From Acidobacteriota bacterium (GTDB lineage: Bacteria; Acidobacteriota; Terriglobia; 2-12-FULL-54-10): 64,000 bases of DNA. The first letter of the stretch is position 1, and each line of letters starts with the position of its first letter. Both the position numbers and the translations under genes were made by a program. Location of the stretch: positions 1 through 64,000 of the forward strand of contig JACPPJ010000021.1 of assembly GCA_016191085.1 (NCBI GenBank), given 5' to 3'. The notes below the pieces were generated by a model that worked only from the letters and a program-made list of their open reading frames with translations, was not told the origin of the DNA and did not search any database. Positions 1 through 9,466 of this stretch are shown one piece after another.

Positions 1-231
1 TCCCCACTCGTTCTTTCCCAAGAAATCCCGGCGCTGCCCCGATCCCCTCAGGAAATCCCTCTCTGAAAATACCCCCAAGCGCCCTCCCTGCTTTGATCTG
101 CCTCCCATCCCCGCCATTTCGAATCCCAAAACAGTCCCTTCATGCCGAACTTCCGAAATAGCTGGGGTGTCTGACTGCGACTAGACCTTAGCGCGTTGGG
201 GCGGTAGGATGGTATCTTTCCAACTTACCTA
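1..231. other. Intergenic / window edge, no gene seen
   Basis: No ORF with coding character was recognised here on either strand. The short minus-strand ORF at 188-379 is antisense to the start of the transporter gene. The stretch should hold the promoter of the following gene, but I could not identify convincing -35/-10 boxes or a metal riboswitch. Confidence 0.5.
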
Positions 232-243
232 GTGAGGCGAGCC

Positions 244-1581
244 ATGCATCCGAATGTAGACACGTCCCACGATTCCTCCATCCCTGAGCAACCGGCGTTA
301 GCCGTGCCCTCATTACCCGAAGTATTCTCGACCGTCGCAATTCCTCCCACCGGCAATTGGTTCCGGAGATTATTCGCATTCGCAGGTCCCGCCTACCTGG
401 TCAGTGTGGGCTATATGGACCCGGGTAACTGGGCCACTGATATTGAAGGCGGCGCTCGATTCGGCTATCGCTTGCTATGGGTTTTGTTGCTCTCGAACTG
501 GATGGCCATCATGTTGCAAACGCTGGCGTCGCGCCTGGGGCTGTTTGCGGGAAGAGATTTAGCCCAAGCATGCCGCGATTATTATTCGCGTCCGGTTTCC
601 ATTGCGCTGTGGGTGCTTTGTGAAATCGCGATCGTGGCGTGCGATTTGGCGGAAGTGCTCGGCACCGCCATCGGCATCAACCTTCTTTTCCATATACCTC
701 TGTTGCCAGCAGTGATTATTACTGCGGCGGACGTCCTTTTGCTGCTAGCTTTGCAGAAGCACGGAATTCGCAAATTCGAAGCCTTGATTTTTTCATTCAT
801 TATGGTGATCGGTTTTTGCTATTTGGTTGAAATGTTCCTGGTCAAACCGGATTTGGGCCAGATTGTTTCTTCCACGTTTGTTCCGAGCCTGGACTCGTCG
901 AGCCTGTACGTCGCGATTGGAATGCTGGGTGCAACGGTGATGCCGCACAACTTGTACTTGCACTCCTCGCTAGTGCAATCCAGAAAGGTACAGCGTCGCG
1001 AACGTGACCTGATTGCTGCCTCGAAATTCAATCTCGTGGATTGCGCGGTTGCCCTGAATATCGCGTTTCTGGTCAATGCGGCCATTCTGGTGATGTCGGC
1101 ATCCGTGTTTCATCGTAACGGCGTTCTGGTCACGGAGATTTCCCAGGCTCACGCCACGCTTACCCCATTGGTGGGGACCTCGCTCTCCAGCACTCTGTTC
1201 GCTATTGCGCTGATCTGCGCCGGGCAATCGTCAACGCTCACCGGCACTCTGGCGGGACAGATTGTAATGGAGGGATTTCTTCAGATCCGGGTGCGTCCAT
1301 GGGTGCGCCGGCTGATAACGCGCTCGCTGGCGATCGTGCCTGCCGCACTCGTGATCGTATGGAAGGGTGAAGAGGGGACCTACCAGCTATTGATTCTCAG
1401 TCAGGTGGTGCTGAGCTTTCAGCTTCCGTTCGCCATCGTTCCCTTGGTGCAGTTCACCAGCAGCAAAGCAAAGATGGGGCGATTTGCGAACCCCACATGG
1501 CTGAAAGCGATCGCCTGGATCGTGGCGGCGTTCATCATTTCACTGAATGTGTGGTTGTTGGTTGAGACGCTGTGGGGATGA
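244..1581 (+). CDS. mntH: Nramp-family divalent metal (Mn2+/Fe2+) transporter
   Basis: Inner-membrane, proton-coupled importer of Mn2+ or other divalent metals. The protein is strongly hydrophobic with about 11 membrane segments. It carries the two family signatures: MDPGNWATD in TM1 (about residue 60) and MPHNLYLHS in TM6 (about residue 235), which supply the metal-coordinating Asp/Asn and Met. Length (about 445 aa) is normal. The ORF opens at a GTG at 232, but the ATG at 244 is preferred because GAGG lies just upstream. It stands alone, about 100 bp before a two-component operon on the same strand. Metal preference is inferred from the family; an ironless Nramp relative is possible but the DPGN/MPH pair argues for a true Nramp. 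Confidence 0.9.
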   Translation: MHPNVDTSHDSSIPEQPALAVPSLPEVFSTVAIPPTGNWFRRLFAFAGPAYLVSVGYMDPGNWATDIEGGARFGYRLLWVLLLSNWMAIMLQTLASRLGLFAGRDLAQACRDYYSRPVSIALWVLCEIAIVACDLAEVLGTAIGINLLFHIPLLPAVIITAADVLLLLALQKHGIRKFEALIFSFIMVIGFCYLVEMFLVKPDLGQIVSSTFVPSLDSSSLYVAIGMLGATVMPHNLYLHSSLVQSRKVQRRERDLIAASKFNLVDCAVALNIAFLVNAAILVMSASVFHRNGVLVTEISQAHATLTPLVGTSLSSTLFAIALICAGQSSTLTGTLAGQIVMEGFLQIRVRPWVRRLITRSLAIVPAALVIVWKGEEGTYQLLILSQVVLSFQLPFAIVPLVQFTSSKAKMGRFANPTWLKAIAWIVAAFIISLNVWLLVETLWG

Positions 1582-1634
1582 CTACCTCTCTTGGAATGAA
1601 GCGCCTTACGGCGGCCGGATGCGCGCGACTGGCG

Positions 1635-1643
1635 TGCTATACT
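1635..1643 (+). promoter_or_regulatory. Extended -10 promoter candidate for the ntrY-like gene
   Basis: TGCTATACT matches an extended -10 (TGn plus TATACT) 37 bp before the histidine kinase ATG. No clear -35 is visible, which is tolerated by extended -10 promoters. Confidence 0.4.
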
Positions 1644-1680
1644 CATTTCGAGCTTTCACGCGCATTTCGGGGTTTTTTCA

Positions 1681-3936
1681 ATGGCTGGTCCGGCGAGAGC
1701 TGATCGAAAAGCCGATCTGAAGATGCGCCCGGGCTTCATCATAGGCGTGGGCGTGATCGTGTTGCTGTCGATTGTGAGCCTGTTCGGGCTCACATCGCTC
1801 AATCTACCTTTTATTAATCCCACCGATTCAGAACAAACGATTCTGCTGTTCGTTCTTTCGACCATCATCTTTCTCGGCCTCGTCATCTTCGGCTTTATTT
1901 TGTTCCGCAGCCTTTTGAAACTGTACCTGGAGCGACGGGCGAATCAACTTGGGTCTAAGTTCAAGACCAAGCTGGTTTGCGGAGCATTAGGTCTCTCGTT
2001 GCTGCCGGTCTGTTTTCTGTTTTTGTTCTCGTACAGCCTTATGAATCGCACGCTCGACAAATGGTTCAGCAGGCCTTACGAGACGATGAGCCAGGACACC
2101 CATCGTGTGGTCCAAACTCTGGAGGTGTACGCGCAGAAGCAGGCTGTCTCGGATGCACGGCAGATTGCACAGCAGCTTCAGACGTCAGCGGGGCAGGGGA
2201 ACCGCCTTTCCGCGATCCAAGAGAAGCTTGCCTCGATCGCTCGGCCCGAGGATGTCGATTACATCGGTATCCTTGATGTCGCGGGTAAACCGATTGCCGA
2301 GCGCCGGTTTGAGCCGGAATTCCCGATAGTCGGGTCGCTTGCCAATCGTGACGTTCCAACGGGCGACAGAGCGTCCACGCTTTTCGAGATGCGCGGCTCC
2401 GGCTTTGTACTCGGGGGCGTGCCGCTCGCCCTTGCCGACGGAGCAGCGGGAATTCTCGTGACCGGCGCGGCTTTGCCTGCTCACATATCGGAAAGCGCGA
2501 CCAGACTGAACGAGCAAAGCGTGATCTATGGCGAGCTCAGCCGCCAACGGAAATTCCTGCGGAAGACCTATATTTCGATTCTCTTTCTGCTCACTGTTGT
2601 AATCCTGTTCATTGCGACGTGGTTCGCTCTGTTCCTATCACGCCAGATCACCGTTCCTATTCAGGCGCTGGCGGAGGCAACGCACGAGGTCTCGCGGGGC
2701 AATCTGCATTTCCGCGTCCGAACCAGGGCCGCGGACGAGTTAGGCATCCTCGTGCAGTCGTTCAATGAAATGACTGAGCAGTTGGCGGCAGGGCGCTCGG
2801 AACTGGAGAAATCGCGCAATCACCTCGAAGAGATGAACCGGCAGTTGGATCAGCGCCGGCGCTTCACCGAGGCAATTCTCGAGAGCATTCCCACAGGTGT
2901 GATCTCGCTTTCTGGCAAAGGAATCGTCTTAGGCAGCAACACCGCAGCCAGCAGGCTATTTGGGCGGGATTTGCGCTCAGTCGGGCATCTCTCAAACCTG
3001 TTCGGGCCGGAGGACGTGCGCGAATTGGATTACCTGATGAAGCGCGCCGCCCGCATGGGACAGGCGATGCGCCAGTCGGAGGTGAAGCTCGAGGGGCGCG
3101 TGCTCAACCTGGCGATTACGGTGTCATCACTCACCGGCGATCCGCCCGGTTCGGCCACTTCCGGCCGTGAAGCGGGGTGGTTTGTGGTGGTGCTCGAGGA
3201 TATGAGCGAGTTGTTGCGCGCCCAGAAAGCCGCTGCCTGGGGAGAGGTGGCCCAGCGCATTGCGCATGAGATCAAGAATCCGCTGACGCCCATCGCACTT
3301 TCCGCTGAGCGTATTCGACTGTGGTTCGATCGGCGGAAACGGGCAGGAAATGGGTCTGCCGAGTTGGGTCGTGTGGTCGAGCAGTCTTGCGCGCTGATTC
3401 ATCAGGAGGTAGAAAACCTCAAACGTCTGGTGGACGAATTTGCGCAATTCAGCCGCTTCCCCAAAGCGGCCCCAACTCCTGCGAGTCTCAATCGGATCGT
3501 GGAGAGCGCGGTTTCGCTGTTCAACGGTAGACTCGACGGAGTATCTATCCGGACGAGTCTTTCTCCCGACTTGCCCCAAGTAATGGCGGACTGCAACCAG
3601 TTCCGGCGAGTGCTGGTGAACCTGATTGACAACGCCTGCGACGCCATGGAGAACTCCCTTATTCGCGACTTGGTGATTGAGACACGCGCCGACGCGGTGC
3701 GCGAGGTGGCGGAACTGATCATATCGGACACGGGACATGGCGTCAGTCCTGAAGACAAAGAAAAACTGTTTCTCCCATATTTCTCTACGAAAGAGCGCGG
3801 CACGGGTTTGGGACTCGCCATTGTGAGTCGCATCATTGCGGAGCACGACGGAATCATCCGAGTGGAAGAAAATCATCCCGTGGGAACGCGATTCATTATC
3901 GAGCTGCCGGTGGTCACCTCGAATGCTGTGGTTTAG
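1681..3936 (+). CDS. NtrY-like membrane sensor histidine kinase
   Basis: Sensor kinase of a two-component system that would phosphorylate the downstream NtrX-like regulator. From the N-terminus it has three membrane helices within residues 15-125, an extracytoplasmic region, a fourth helix near 300-322, a HAMP linker (about 320-375), a PAS domain (about 395-500), and a kinase core. H-box AQRIAHEIKNPL places the phospho-accepting His near residue 529; the N-box (LVNLIDNACDAM, about 647) and G-boxes (DTGHGV, GTGLGLAI) are intact. The domain order and 751-aa length fit NtrY, associated with nitrogen or redox responses. The signal sensed cannot be read from the sequence. The next gene starts 12 bp after the stop, so the pair is almost certainly co-transcribed. 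Confidence 0.88.
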   Translation: MAGPARADRKADLKMRPGFIIGVGVIVLLSIVSLFGLTSLNLPFINPTDSEQTILLFVLSTIIFLGLVIFGFILFRSLLKLYLERRANQLGSKFKTKLVCGALGLSLLPVCFLFLFSYSLMNRTLDKWFSRPYETMSQDTHRVVQTLEVYAQKQAVSDARQIAQQLQTSAGQGNRLSAIQEKLASIARPEDVDYIGILDVAGKPIAERRFEPEFPIVGSLANRDVPTGDRASTLFEMRGSGFVLGGVPLALADGAAGILVTGAALPAHISESATRLNEQSVIYGELSRQRKFLRKTYISILFLLTVVILFIATWFALFLSRQITVPIQALAEATHEVSRGNLHFRVRTRAADELGILVQSFNEMTEQLAAGRSELEKSRNHLEEMNRQLDQRRRFTEAILESIPTGVISLSGKGIVLGSNTAASRLFGRDLRSVGHLSNLFGPEDVRELDYLMKRAARMGQAMRQSEVKLEGRVLNLAITVSSLTGDPPGSATSGREAGWFVVVLEDMSELLRAQKAAAWGEVAQRIAHEIKNPLTPIALSAERIRLWFDRRKRAGNGSAELGRVVEQSCALIHQEVENLKRLVDEFAQFSRFPKAAPTPASLNRIVESAVSLFNGRLDGVSIRTSLSPDLPQVMADCNQFRRVLVNLIDNACDAMENSLIRDLVIETRADAVREVAELIISDTGHGVSPEDKEKLFLPYFSTKERGTGLGLAIVSRIIAEHDGIIRVEENHPVGTRFIIELPVVTSNAVV

Positions 3937-3948
3937 CTTCGTCCCGCT

Positions 3949-5307
3949 ATGAACGGACATCTCCTATTGGTTGACGACGAGCAAGGAATACGGCAATCGC
4001 TTTCGGCTGTGTTGCAGGACGAAGGTTATCGCATTGTTGCCGTCTCTAACGGCGAGGAGTGCCTGCGCGCGCTGGAGACTGACCGGTTTCAGGTGGTGTT
4101 GCTCGACGTATGGATGACTGGCATGGACGGTCTGGAGGTGCTGCGCTACATCCAGGAGAAGCATACCGAGATGGTAGTCGTGATGATTTCAGGCCACGGC
4201 AACATCGAGACTGCGGTCAAAGCCACGAAGCTCGGAGCCTTCGACTTTCTGGAGAAGCCGCTCTCGATAGAAAAAACGCTCGTGGCCGTCAAGAACGCCC
4301 TGGAGCACCAGGCGTTGTTAATAGAGAACCGGCAGCTTCGCGATCAGGTTGAGATGCGGTACCGCATCATCGGCGAAAGCGTTCCCATGAAGGCGCTGCG
4401 GCAGCAACTAGCGCTCATGGCCCCAACTAACGGCCGCGTGCTGATCTACGGCGAAAGCGGCACGGGCAAAGAGTTGGTGGCGCACGCACTGCATTCGCAG
4501 AGCCTCCGCGCCAAACAGCCTTTCGTGGAACTCAATTGCGCCGCTATTCCGGAAGAGCTGATTGAGAGCGAACTGTTCGGCCACGTCAAAGGAAGCTTCA
4601 CCGGAGCGTCAGACGATAAGATCGGAAAATTTCAAAAGGCCGACGGCGGAACGTTGTTTCTGGACGAAGTCGGCGACATGAGCCTGAGGACACAATCGAA
4701 GGTGCTGCGCGCGCTTGAAGAGCAGCGCTTCGAACCGGTCGGTTCTTCCACTACAGTCACGGTGGATGTGCGAGTGATCGCCGCGACCAACAAAGATCTC
4801 GAAGAGGAGATTGCGAAAGGCAACTTCCGCGAGGACCTGTTCTACCGGTTAAACGTCGTGCCGTTCGTAGTTCCTCCGCTGCGCGAGCGGGCCGAGGACA
4901 TTCCGCTGCTCGCCGAACACTTCCTGCGTGACTTCGCGTTCAGCTACGGACGAAAGCCCAAGCAGTTCGCGCCCGAGGCGATTGCGGCACTCACCTCCTA
5001 CAGTTGGCCTGGCAATGTTCGCGAGCTGCGGAACATGATCGAGCGGATTGTCATCATGAACCCCCAGGCGCGCATCGAGCGGAAGCATCTGCCTACGCTT
5101 TTGTTCCGCGACAATGCCCGCCGAGGAAACGGAGACGGCGCGGCATCTACATTGCAACAGGCCCGCTACGCTTATGAGCGGGATTTCATTTTGCGGAAGT
5201 TAGAGGAGAACGAATGGAACATCAGCCGCACTGCTCTGCTGCTCGGGCTTGAGCGCAGCCACCTCTACCGCAAGATGAAGACGCTGGGAATCGCCCCGCG
5301 GGGATGA
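3949..5307 (+). CDS. NtrX/NtrC-type sigma54-dependent response regulator
   Basis: Transcription activator with receiver, AAA+ and Fis-type HTH domains (452 aa). The receiver carries the phospho-acceptor Asp in LLDVWMTGMDG (about residue 53). The AAA+ module has Walker A GESGTGKE (about 168). The sigma54-contact loop reads GSFTGA (about 215) rather than the canonical GAFTGA. The C-terminus (ISRTALLLGLERSHLYRKM) is a Fis-like DNA-binding helix-turn-helix. It is encoded 12 bp after the NtrY-like kinase. By family knowledge it would activate, or when the loop is altered sometimes repress, sigma54 or sigma70 promoters. Its targets are not evident here. Confidence 0.9.
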   Translation: MNGHLLLVDDEQGIRQSLSAVLQDEGYRIVAVSNGEECLRALETDRFQVVLLDVWMTGMDGLEVLRYIQEKHTEMVVVMISGHGNIETAVKATKLGAFDFLEKPLSIEKTLVAVKNALEHQALLIENRQLRDQVEMRYRIIGESVPMKALRQQLALMAPTNGRVLIYGESGTGKELVAHALHSQSLRAKQPFVELNCAAIPEELIESELFGHVKGSFTGASDDKIGKFQKADGGTLFLDEVGDMSLRTQSKVLRALEEQRFEPVGSSTTVTVDVRVIAATNKDLEEEIAKGNFREDLFYRLNVVPFVVPPLRERAEDIPLLAEHFLRDFAFSYGRKPKQFAPEAIAALTSYSWPGNVRELRNMIERIVIMNPQARIERKHLPTLLFRDNARRGNGDGAASTLQQARYAYERDFILRKLEENEWNISRTALLLGLERSHLYRKMKTLGIAPRG

Positions 5308-5409
5308 AAACGCGCAAGCGGCAACGGCGCCTGAACATTACGTAATAAACTTAGTTGGCGCCTGCAAACAGCTTCCAGCATCAGCGCTGCTAGATGATCG
5401 CGTGCAGCG

Positions 5410-6363
5410 CTACTCCCCCACCATTTTTCGCCAATCGAGTGACTCGACAAAGTGTGGATCTTCGCGCCACTTCTTGAGCACACGAACGCGCAGCTCAAGG
5501 AAGACTTTGTTGCCCAGAATCGTTTCGAGCTCCTGGCGTGCCAGCGTTCCGACCCGCTTCAGCATCTCGCCGCCCTTGCCAATGATGATTGCCTTCTGCC
5601 CTTCGCGCTCGACGAAAATATCGCAGGCGATGTGGATCAGCTTGGGCTTCTCCTCGAACGTGTGGACCACCACCGCACTCGAATACGGCAACTCTTCGCG
5701 CGTCTCGCGAATGATCTTTTCGCGGACGATCTCGCCCGCGAGGAAGCGGACCGGCTGTTCCGTCAAGTGATCGGCAGGGAAGTAAAGCGGTCCCTCAGGC
5801 AAATATTTGATGATCTCACGCTGAAGCACATCCAGGTTGTCGCTCTTCAAAGCCGAGACTGGTACTACCTCGGCGAATTCGTGCATGCGGCTGTACTCGG
5901 TAATGCGCTGCAGCAATATGTGTTTTTTGATTCGATCAATTTTGTTGAGCACCAGGAAACAAGGCACGCCCCCTTGCTTGGCAAGATCAAGCGCGGCGCG
6001 GTCGCCGGGGCCCGGCGCACGGGAAGCGTCTACGAGCAGGAGCAGAAGATCGCGCCCGGAGAGGCTGGCGCGTACTTCCCGCATCATCTTCTCGTCGAGT
6101 CGGGATTCCGGCTGTTGGATACCCGGTGTGTCGAGGAAGATGATCTGAGCTTGCCCGGTCTGCCTGTTTGTTGGCTTCGTTTCGTCTTTTTGCTGGGAAC
6201 GCTCCGTAGGCGCAACGGTAAGCACGCCTTGGATTGCGGCGCGGGTCGTCTGTGGTTTGTCGGAGACGATAGCGATCTTTGCGCCGACCAGCGCGTTCAG
6301 GAGTGTTGATTTGCCTGTGTTAGGTCGGCCCAGGATGGTTACGAAGCCGCTTCGCGTTTTCAT
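5410..6363 (-). CDS. era: GTPase Era
   Basis: Essential GTPase that binds the 3' end of 16S rRNA during 30S assembly. G1 is GRPNTGKS (residues 12-19), G3 DTPG (78-81), G4 NKID (140-143), and the C-terminal KH RNA-binding domain carries IIGKGGEMLKRVG. Length is 317 aa against about 300 typically: the extra residues are a hydrophilic insert (about 50-72, APTERSQQKDETKPTNRQTG) between switch I and the DTPG motif. It is the last gene of a minus-strand run phoH-ybeY-corC-era, a common bacterial grouping for ribosome and RNA maturation. It converges with the ntrX-like gene; 102 bp separate them. Confidence 0.95.
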   Translation of the reverse strand: MKTRSGFVTILGRPNTGKSTLLNALVGAKIAIVSDKPQTTRAAIQGVLTVAPTERSQQKDETKPTNRQTGQAQIIFLDTPGIQQPESRLDEKMMREVRASLSGRDLLLLLVDASRAPGPGDRAALDLAKQGGVPCFLVLNKIDRIKKHILLQRITEYSRMHEFAEVVPVSALKSDNLDVLQREIIKYLPEGPLYFPADHLTEQPVRFLAGEIVREKIIRETREELPYSSAVVVHTFEEKPKLIHIACDIFVEREGQKAIIIGKGGEMLKRVGTLARQELETILGNKVFLELRVRVLKKWREDPHFVESLDWRKMVGE

Positions 6364-6396
6364 CTCGGGTGGGCTGCGATCCTCGGCACTGGTTGC

Positions 6397-7698
6397 TTAA
6401 CTCGCCTGAGCTGGGTTTCCAGCAGCAGGAGACGCGCTGGATCGTACCGGTTGGTTGTGTGAGTCGGCACTGATCAGCAGGCGCACCACCTTACGTCCAT
6501 TCGATTCTGTGACGCGGAAAACTAATCCGTCTTTTTCGATCCATTCACCGGACGCAGGGACTCGCCCCATGGTGCTCGTTACCAACCCTGAAACGGTGGT
6601 TGCCTCCCCGGCGTCCTCGATTCGCACACCGAACAGGTCATGCAAGCGGTCCACATCCATATTGCCCGGGACGCTGAAAGAACGCTCTCCTTGAGGGATC
6701 ACATCTTGCATTTCATGTTCATCGCGAATTTCTCCGACGATTTCCTCGACCATGTCTTCGATCGTGACCAGGCCCGCGACGGAGCCGTACTCGTCAACGA
6801 CGATGGCAATCTGCGTTTTCTGCTGGATCTCTTTCAGCAGTTCGGAGACGCTCTTGGTTTCAGGTACAAAAGTGATTGGCCGCAACAATTTCCTTACTGT
6901 AGTTTGCTCCAGTTCGTCGTCCGCCAGCGGCAGGATGTCTCTGGCATGAACAAATCCCACGATGTGGTCGAGATTGCCCTCATACACCGGAATGCGCGAA
7001 TACCGGCGCGTCGCCAGCATTTGCTTCAGTTCGGCGAGCATAGTTTCGGCCGGCACAGCAAATATCTCCGGCCTTGGCGTCATCACTTCGCGAACGGTTT
7101 TATCGCCGAATTCGACGACGGATCGAATGAGTTCCGTGTCCTCCTTCTCGATCAGACCCTCTTCTTCGCCAGCCTGCATCAGAGCTTCGATGTTCTCACC
7201 TGCAGTGGGCTCCTCGGACTCCGATTCGTCTTCTGAATCGACAGTGGTGAAGTGACGCAGGAACTGGGTAATGCCTACCAGAGGGAAGATGGCCAAAATG
7301 GAAGCGCGCAAGAGTGGCGTGAAGCGCAGTAACCACGTTCCGGCAGTGCGGGCCAGTAGTGCCCGGGGAAACACTTCGGCAAAGAACAGTACATCGAAAG
7401 CGACGAAGACGGCGGCCTCCAACAACGCGCTCCACTGCAACGGCTGCCCGATATTCCACGCAATGACGAGCACGACGAGTAACACCAAACTCAAGTGTGT
7501 CAGCAAAGGAAACGTCAGCTCGGCCTCTTGAGCGCCGATCTTCAGTTTCGGCTCAACGTGTTCCTCAAAGAAATCGACGTTATCTTTGGAGCCGCGAATC
7601 AAGAACCGACCCTTTTCTGTGTACAGGTGATTTACATACGAGTACAGCGCCAGCAGAAGGGTGTCCGCGGTTATCAGAAATGCGAGTAAAGCGCGCAT
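6397..7698 (-). CDS. CorC/HlyC-type CBS-domain membrane protein
   Basis: Predicted inner-membrane protein of the CNNM/CorC family, linked to Mg2+ (and Co2+) efflux or homeostasis. The N-terminal third holds about three hydrophobic helices (DUF21/CNNM-like). It is followed by an acidic linker, a tandem CBS pair (about 195-310, with [14 protein letters not shown] at its start) and a C-terminal CorC_HlyC transporter-associated domain (about 330-420). The 433-aa length fits the membrane-bound form rather than the short cytosolic CorC. It lies between ybeY and era in a tightly packed operon. The transported ion is inferred from the family only. Confidence 0.85.
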   Translation of the reverse strand: MRALLAFLITADTLLLALYSYVNHLYTEKGRFLIRGSKDNVDFFEEHVEPKLKIGAQEAELTFPLLTHLSLVLLVVLVIAWNIGQPLQWSALLEAAVFVAFDVLFFAEVFPRALLARTAGTWLLRFTPLLRASILAIFPLVGITQFLRHFTTVDSEDESESEEPTAGENIEALMQAGEEEGLIEKEDTELIRSVVEFGDKTVREVMTPRPEIFAVPAETMLAELKQMLATRRYSRIPVYEGNLDHIVGFVHARDILPLADDELEQTTVRKLLRPITFVPETKSVSELLKEIQQKTQIAIVVDEYGSVAGLVTIEDMVEEIVGEIRDEHEMQDVIPQGERSFSVPGNMDVDRLHDLFGVRIEDAGEATTVSGLVTSTMGRVPASGEWIEKDGLVFRVTESNGRKVVRLLISADSHNQPVRSSASPAAGNPAQAS

Positions 7699-7699
7699 A

Positions 7700-8236
7700 T
7701 CAGTAGCGCCCTCCTGCGGACAAGAGAGCCCGTGAAGCGCGTGTCCTGGCTGTCAATCCGGCGGCCAAGCCCATGCGCGAGGACCAGAGCCGTTCAACCC
7801 GTGACATTTCACCGCGATCCGATTCGTGATCATACCCCATCAGGTGCAGCACACCGTGCAGCGCGAGAATCTTGATTTCATCGTTTAGTTTGAGCCGGTA
7901 GTTGGCCGCATTTTCCTGCGCCGTTTCGACCGAGATCACAATGTCTCCCAGGTACTCGGGATCGTTTTCCACTCGAAACGATAGCACGTCGGTGGGTTTA
8001 TCCTGGTGCCGGTACTGCCGGTTGTAGCGCCGGATGGCGCGATCGGATACCAGGCACACGCTGAACGGCTTTCGCGCGACGTGCGATTGCACTTTGAACA
8101 GGAATGCGCGGAGATCGCTCCAGTCCGCTCGCACCTGCCGTTGACGGTTCAATAGAACCGGTCCGAACGCACCCTCAGGCTCGGTGTAATTTTGATTATC
8201 TCCGTCGTCCGGTTCGGACTCATTGGAAGAGCACAT
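7700..8236 (-). CDS. ybeY: Endoribonuclease YbeY (16S rRNA 3'-end maturation)
   Basis: Metal-dependent RNase acting in 16S rRNA processing and ribosome quality control. The zinc-binding signature HGVLHLMGYDH is present in the expected place (around residues 134-145). The preceding segment PTDVLSFRVENDPEYLGDIVIS is the conserved YbeY core. At 178 aa it is slightly longer than usual because of a polar N-terminal extension of about 25 residues. The gene lies between phoH and corC with only about 20 bp on the upstream side and no gap downstream, so co-transcription is likely. Confidence 0.93.
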   Translation of the reverse strand: MCSSNESEPDDGDNQNYTEPEGAFGPVLLNRQRQVRADWSDLRAFLFKVQSHVARKPFSVCLVSDRAIRRYNRQYRHQDKPTDVLSFRVENDPEYLGDIVISVETAQENAANYRLKLNDEIKILALHGVLHLMGYDHESDRGEMSRVERLWSSRMGLAAGLTARTRASRALLSAGGRY

Positions 8237-8256
8237 ATGTGTGGTTTTAGTAGGAA

Positions 8257-9270
8257 TTAAGGCGTTGATTTATCCGGCTTCCCCGGATCAGGCTGTAACG
8301 GGTTGGAGGCAAACAGTAACCCGCTGCCGTTCTGCTCATGTTTTTCGTAGGCGCGAATGATTCGCTGCACCAGGTAGTGCCGCACCACGTCCTTCTCGCT
8401 GAAGTGTACGAAGCTGATACCCTGCACCTCGCGCAACACATCCATAGCGGTAATGAGTCCGCTGCGGCGCCCGTCCGGCAGATCAATCTGCGTTATGTCG
8501 CCAGTGATTACGGCTTTGCAGTTGAACCCCATCCGGGTCAGGAACATCTTCATCTGTTCGCCCGTGGTGTTCTGGGCCTCGTCCAGGATGACGAAGCTGT
8601 CGTTCAGCGTCCGTCCACGCATGAACGCAATCGGCGCGATCTCGATGATTCCGCGGTCCAGAAACCGTTCCACCTTCTCGGTTTCCAGCAAATCGTATAG
8701 AGCGTCATACAAGGGACGCAGATACGGATCTACTTTTTCCTGGATCGTACCAGGCAGAAAGCCCAGGCGTTCGCCAGCTTCCACCGCAGGCCGCGCCAGG
8801 ATGATCCGGCTGACCTTGCGTGCCAGCAGGTAAGACACCGCCATACCGACGGCTAGATAGGTCTTTCCCGTTCCGGCAGGTCCAATGCCGAAGACCATGT
8901 CGTGGGCGTCAATCGCGTCCAAGTAGGTCCGCTGATTAGGGCTCTTGGGAACGACCGATTTCTTGCCGAATGCGCGTTGCCTCCCCGTCATCACCAGTGA
9001 GCGCAGACTCCGAGACGGATCTTCCGCGGCGACTTTCAAATACCCTCGCAGATCTCCATTGGTGAATGTAATGCCTTCGCGCGTAAGCTGGCCGTAGTCT
9101 TCCAGGATGCGCTCCATGCGCTCCACGTTGGCGTCATCGCCTTCAATTTCCAGGGAGTCTTCCTTGAGAGAGGACGTAAGGTTGAGGCTGGATTCCAACA
9201 TCCGAAGATTTTCGTCCAGGGTGCCAAACAGTATCTCTACGTTGCCGCTCAATTTTACTTCTTTGATCAT
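8257..9270 (-). CDS. phoH: PhoH-like ATPase
   Basis: Cytoplasmic P-loop ATPase of the PhoH/YbeZ family, functionally tied to YbeY and RNA metabolism. An N-terminal RNA-binding-like (KH-type) region occupies about residues 10-80. The P-loop GPAGTGKT is at 130-137 and the Walker B-like DEAQNTT near 235. At 337 aa it has the usual YbeZ length. It is the first gene of the phoH-ybeY-corC-era unit. Its upstream neighbour cysH ends 196 bp before it, so it probably has its own promoter although read-through is possible. Confidence 0.93.
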   Translation of the reverse strand: MIKEVKLSGNVEILFGTLDENLRMLESSLNLTSSLKEDSLEIEGDDANVERMERILEDYGQLTREGITFTNGDLRGYLKVAAEDPSRSLRSLVMTGRQRAFGKKSVVPKSPNQRTYLDAIDAHDMVFGIGPAGTGKTYLAVGMAVSYLLARKVSRIILARPAVEAGERLGFLPGTIQEKVDPYLRPLYDALYDLLETEKVERFLDRGIIEIAPIAFMRGRTLNDSFVILDEAQNTTGEQMKMFLTRMGFNCKAVITGDITQIDLPDGRRSGLITAMDVLREVQGISFVHFSEKDVVRHYLVQRIIRAYEKHEQNGSGLLFASNPLQPDPGKPDKSTP

Positions 9271-9466
9271 CTAAACAGCTGAAAAATCAGCAGTTGTCTC
9301 CAATTCAAATTTTGAGATTCACACCGATGAGGGGTGGTTCGCATCTGAAGAGAATCCTACACCCTTGGGTCCAAACCGTCAAGAAGTTTTGACTTCGGAT
9401 GCCTCATTCTACTCAATATCTTAGATGCTGAATGTGCCGTCAGAGATTCCCGCCTTGGCTGCGGGT

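Noticed and set aside
3127-3960. 277-aa minus-strand ORF antisense to the NtrY-like gene
   Set aside because: Composition rich in His/Arg/Gln as expected from the reverse frame of a real gene; the plus frame has complete histidine kinase motifs.
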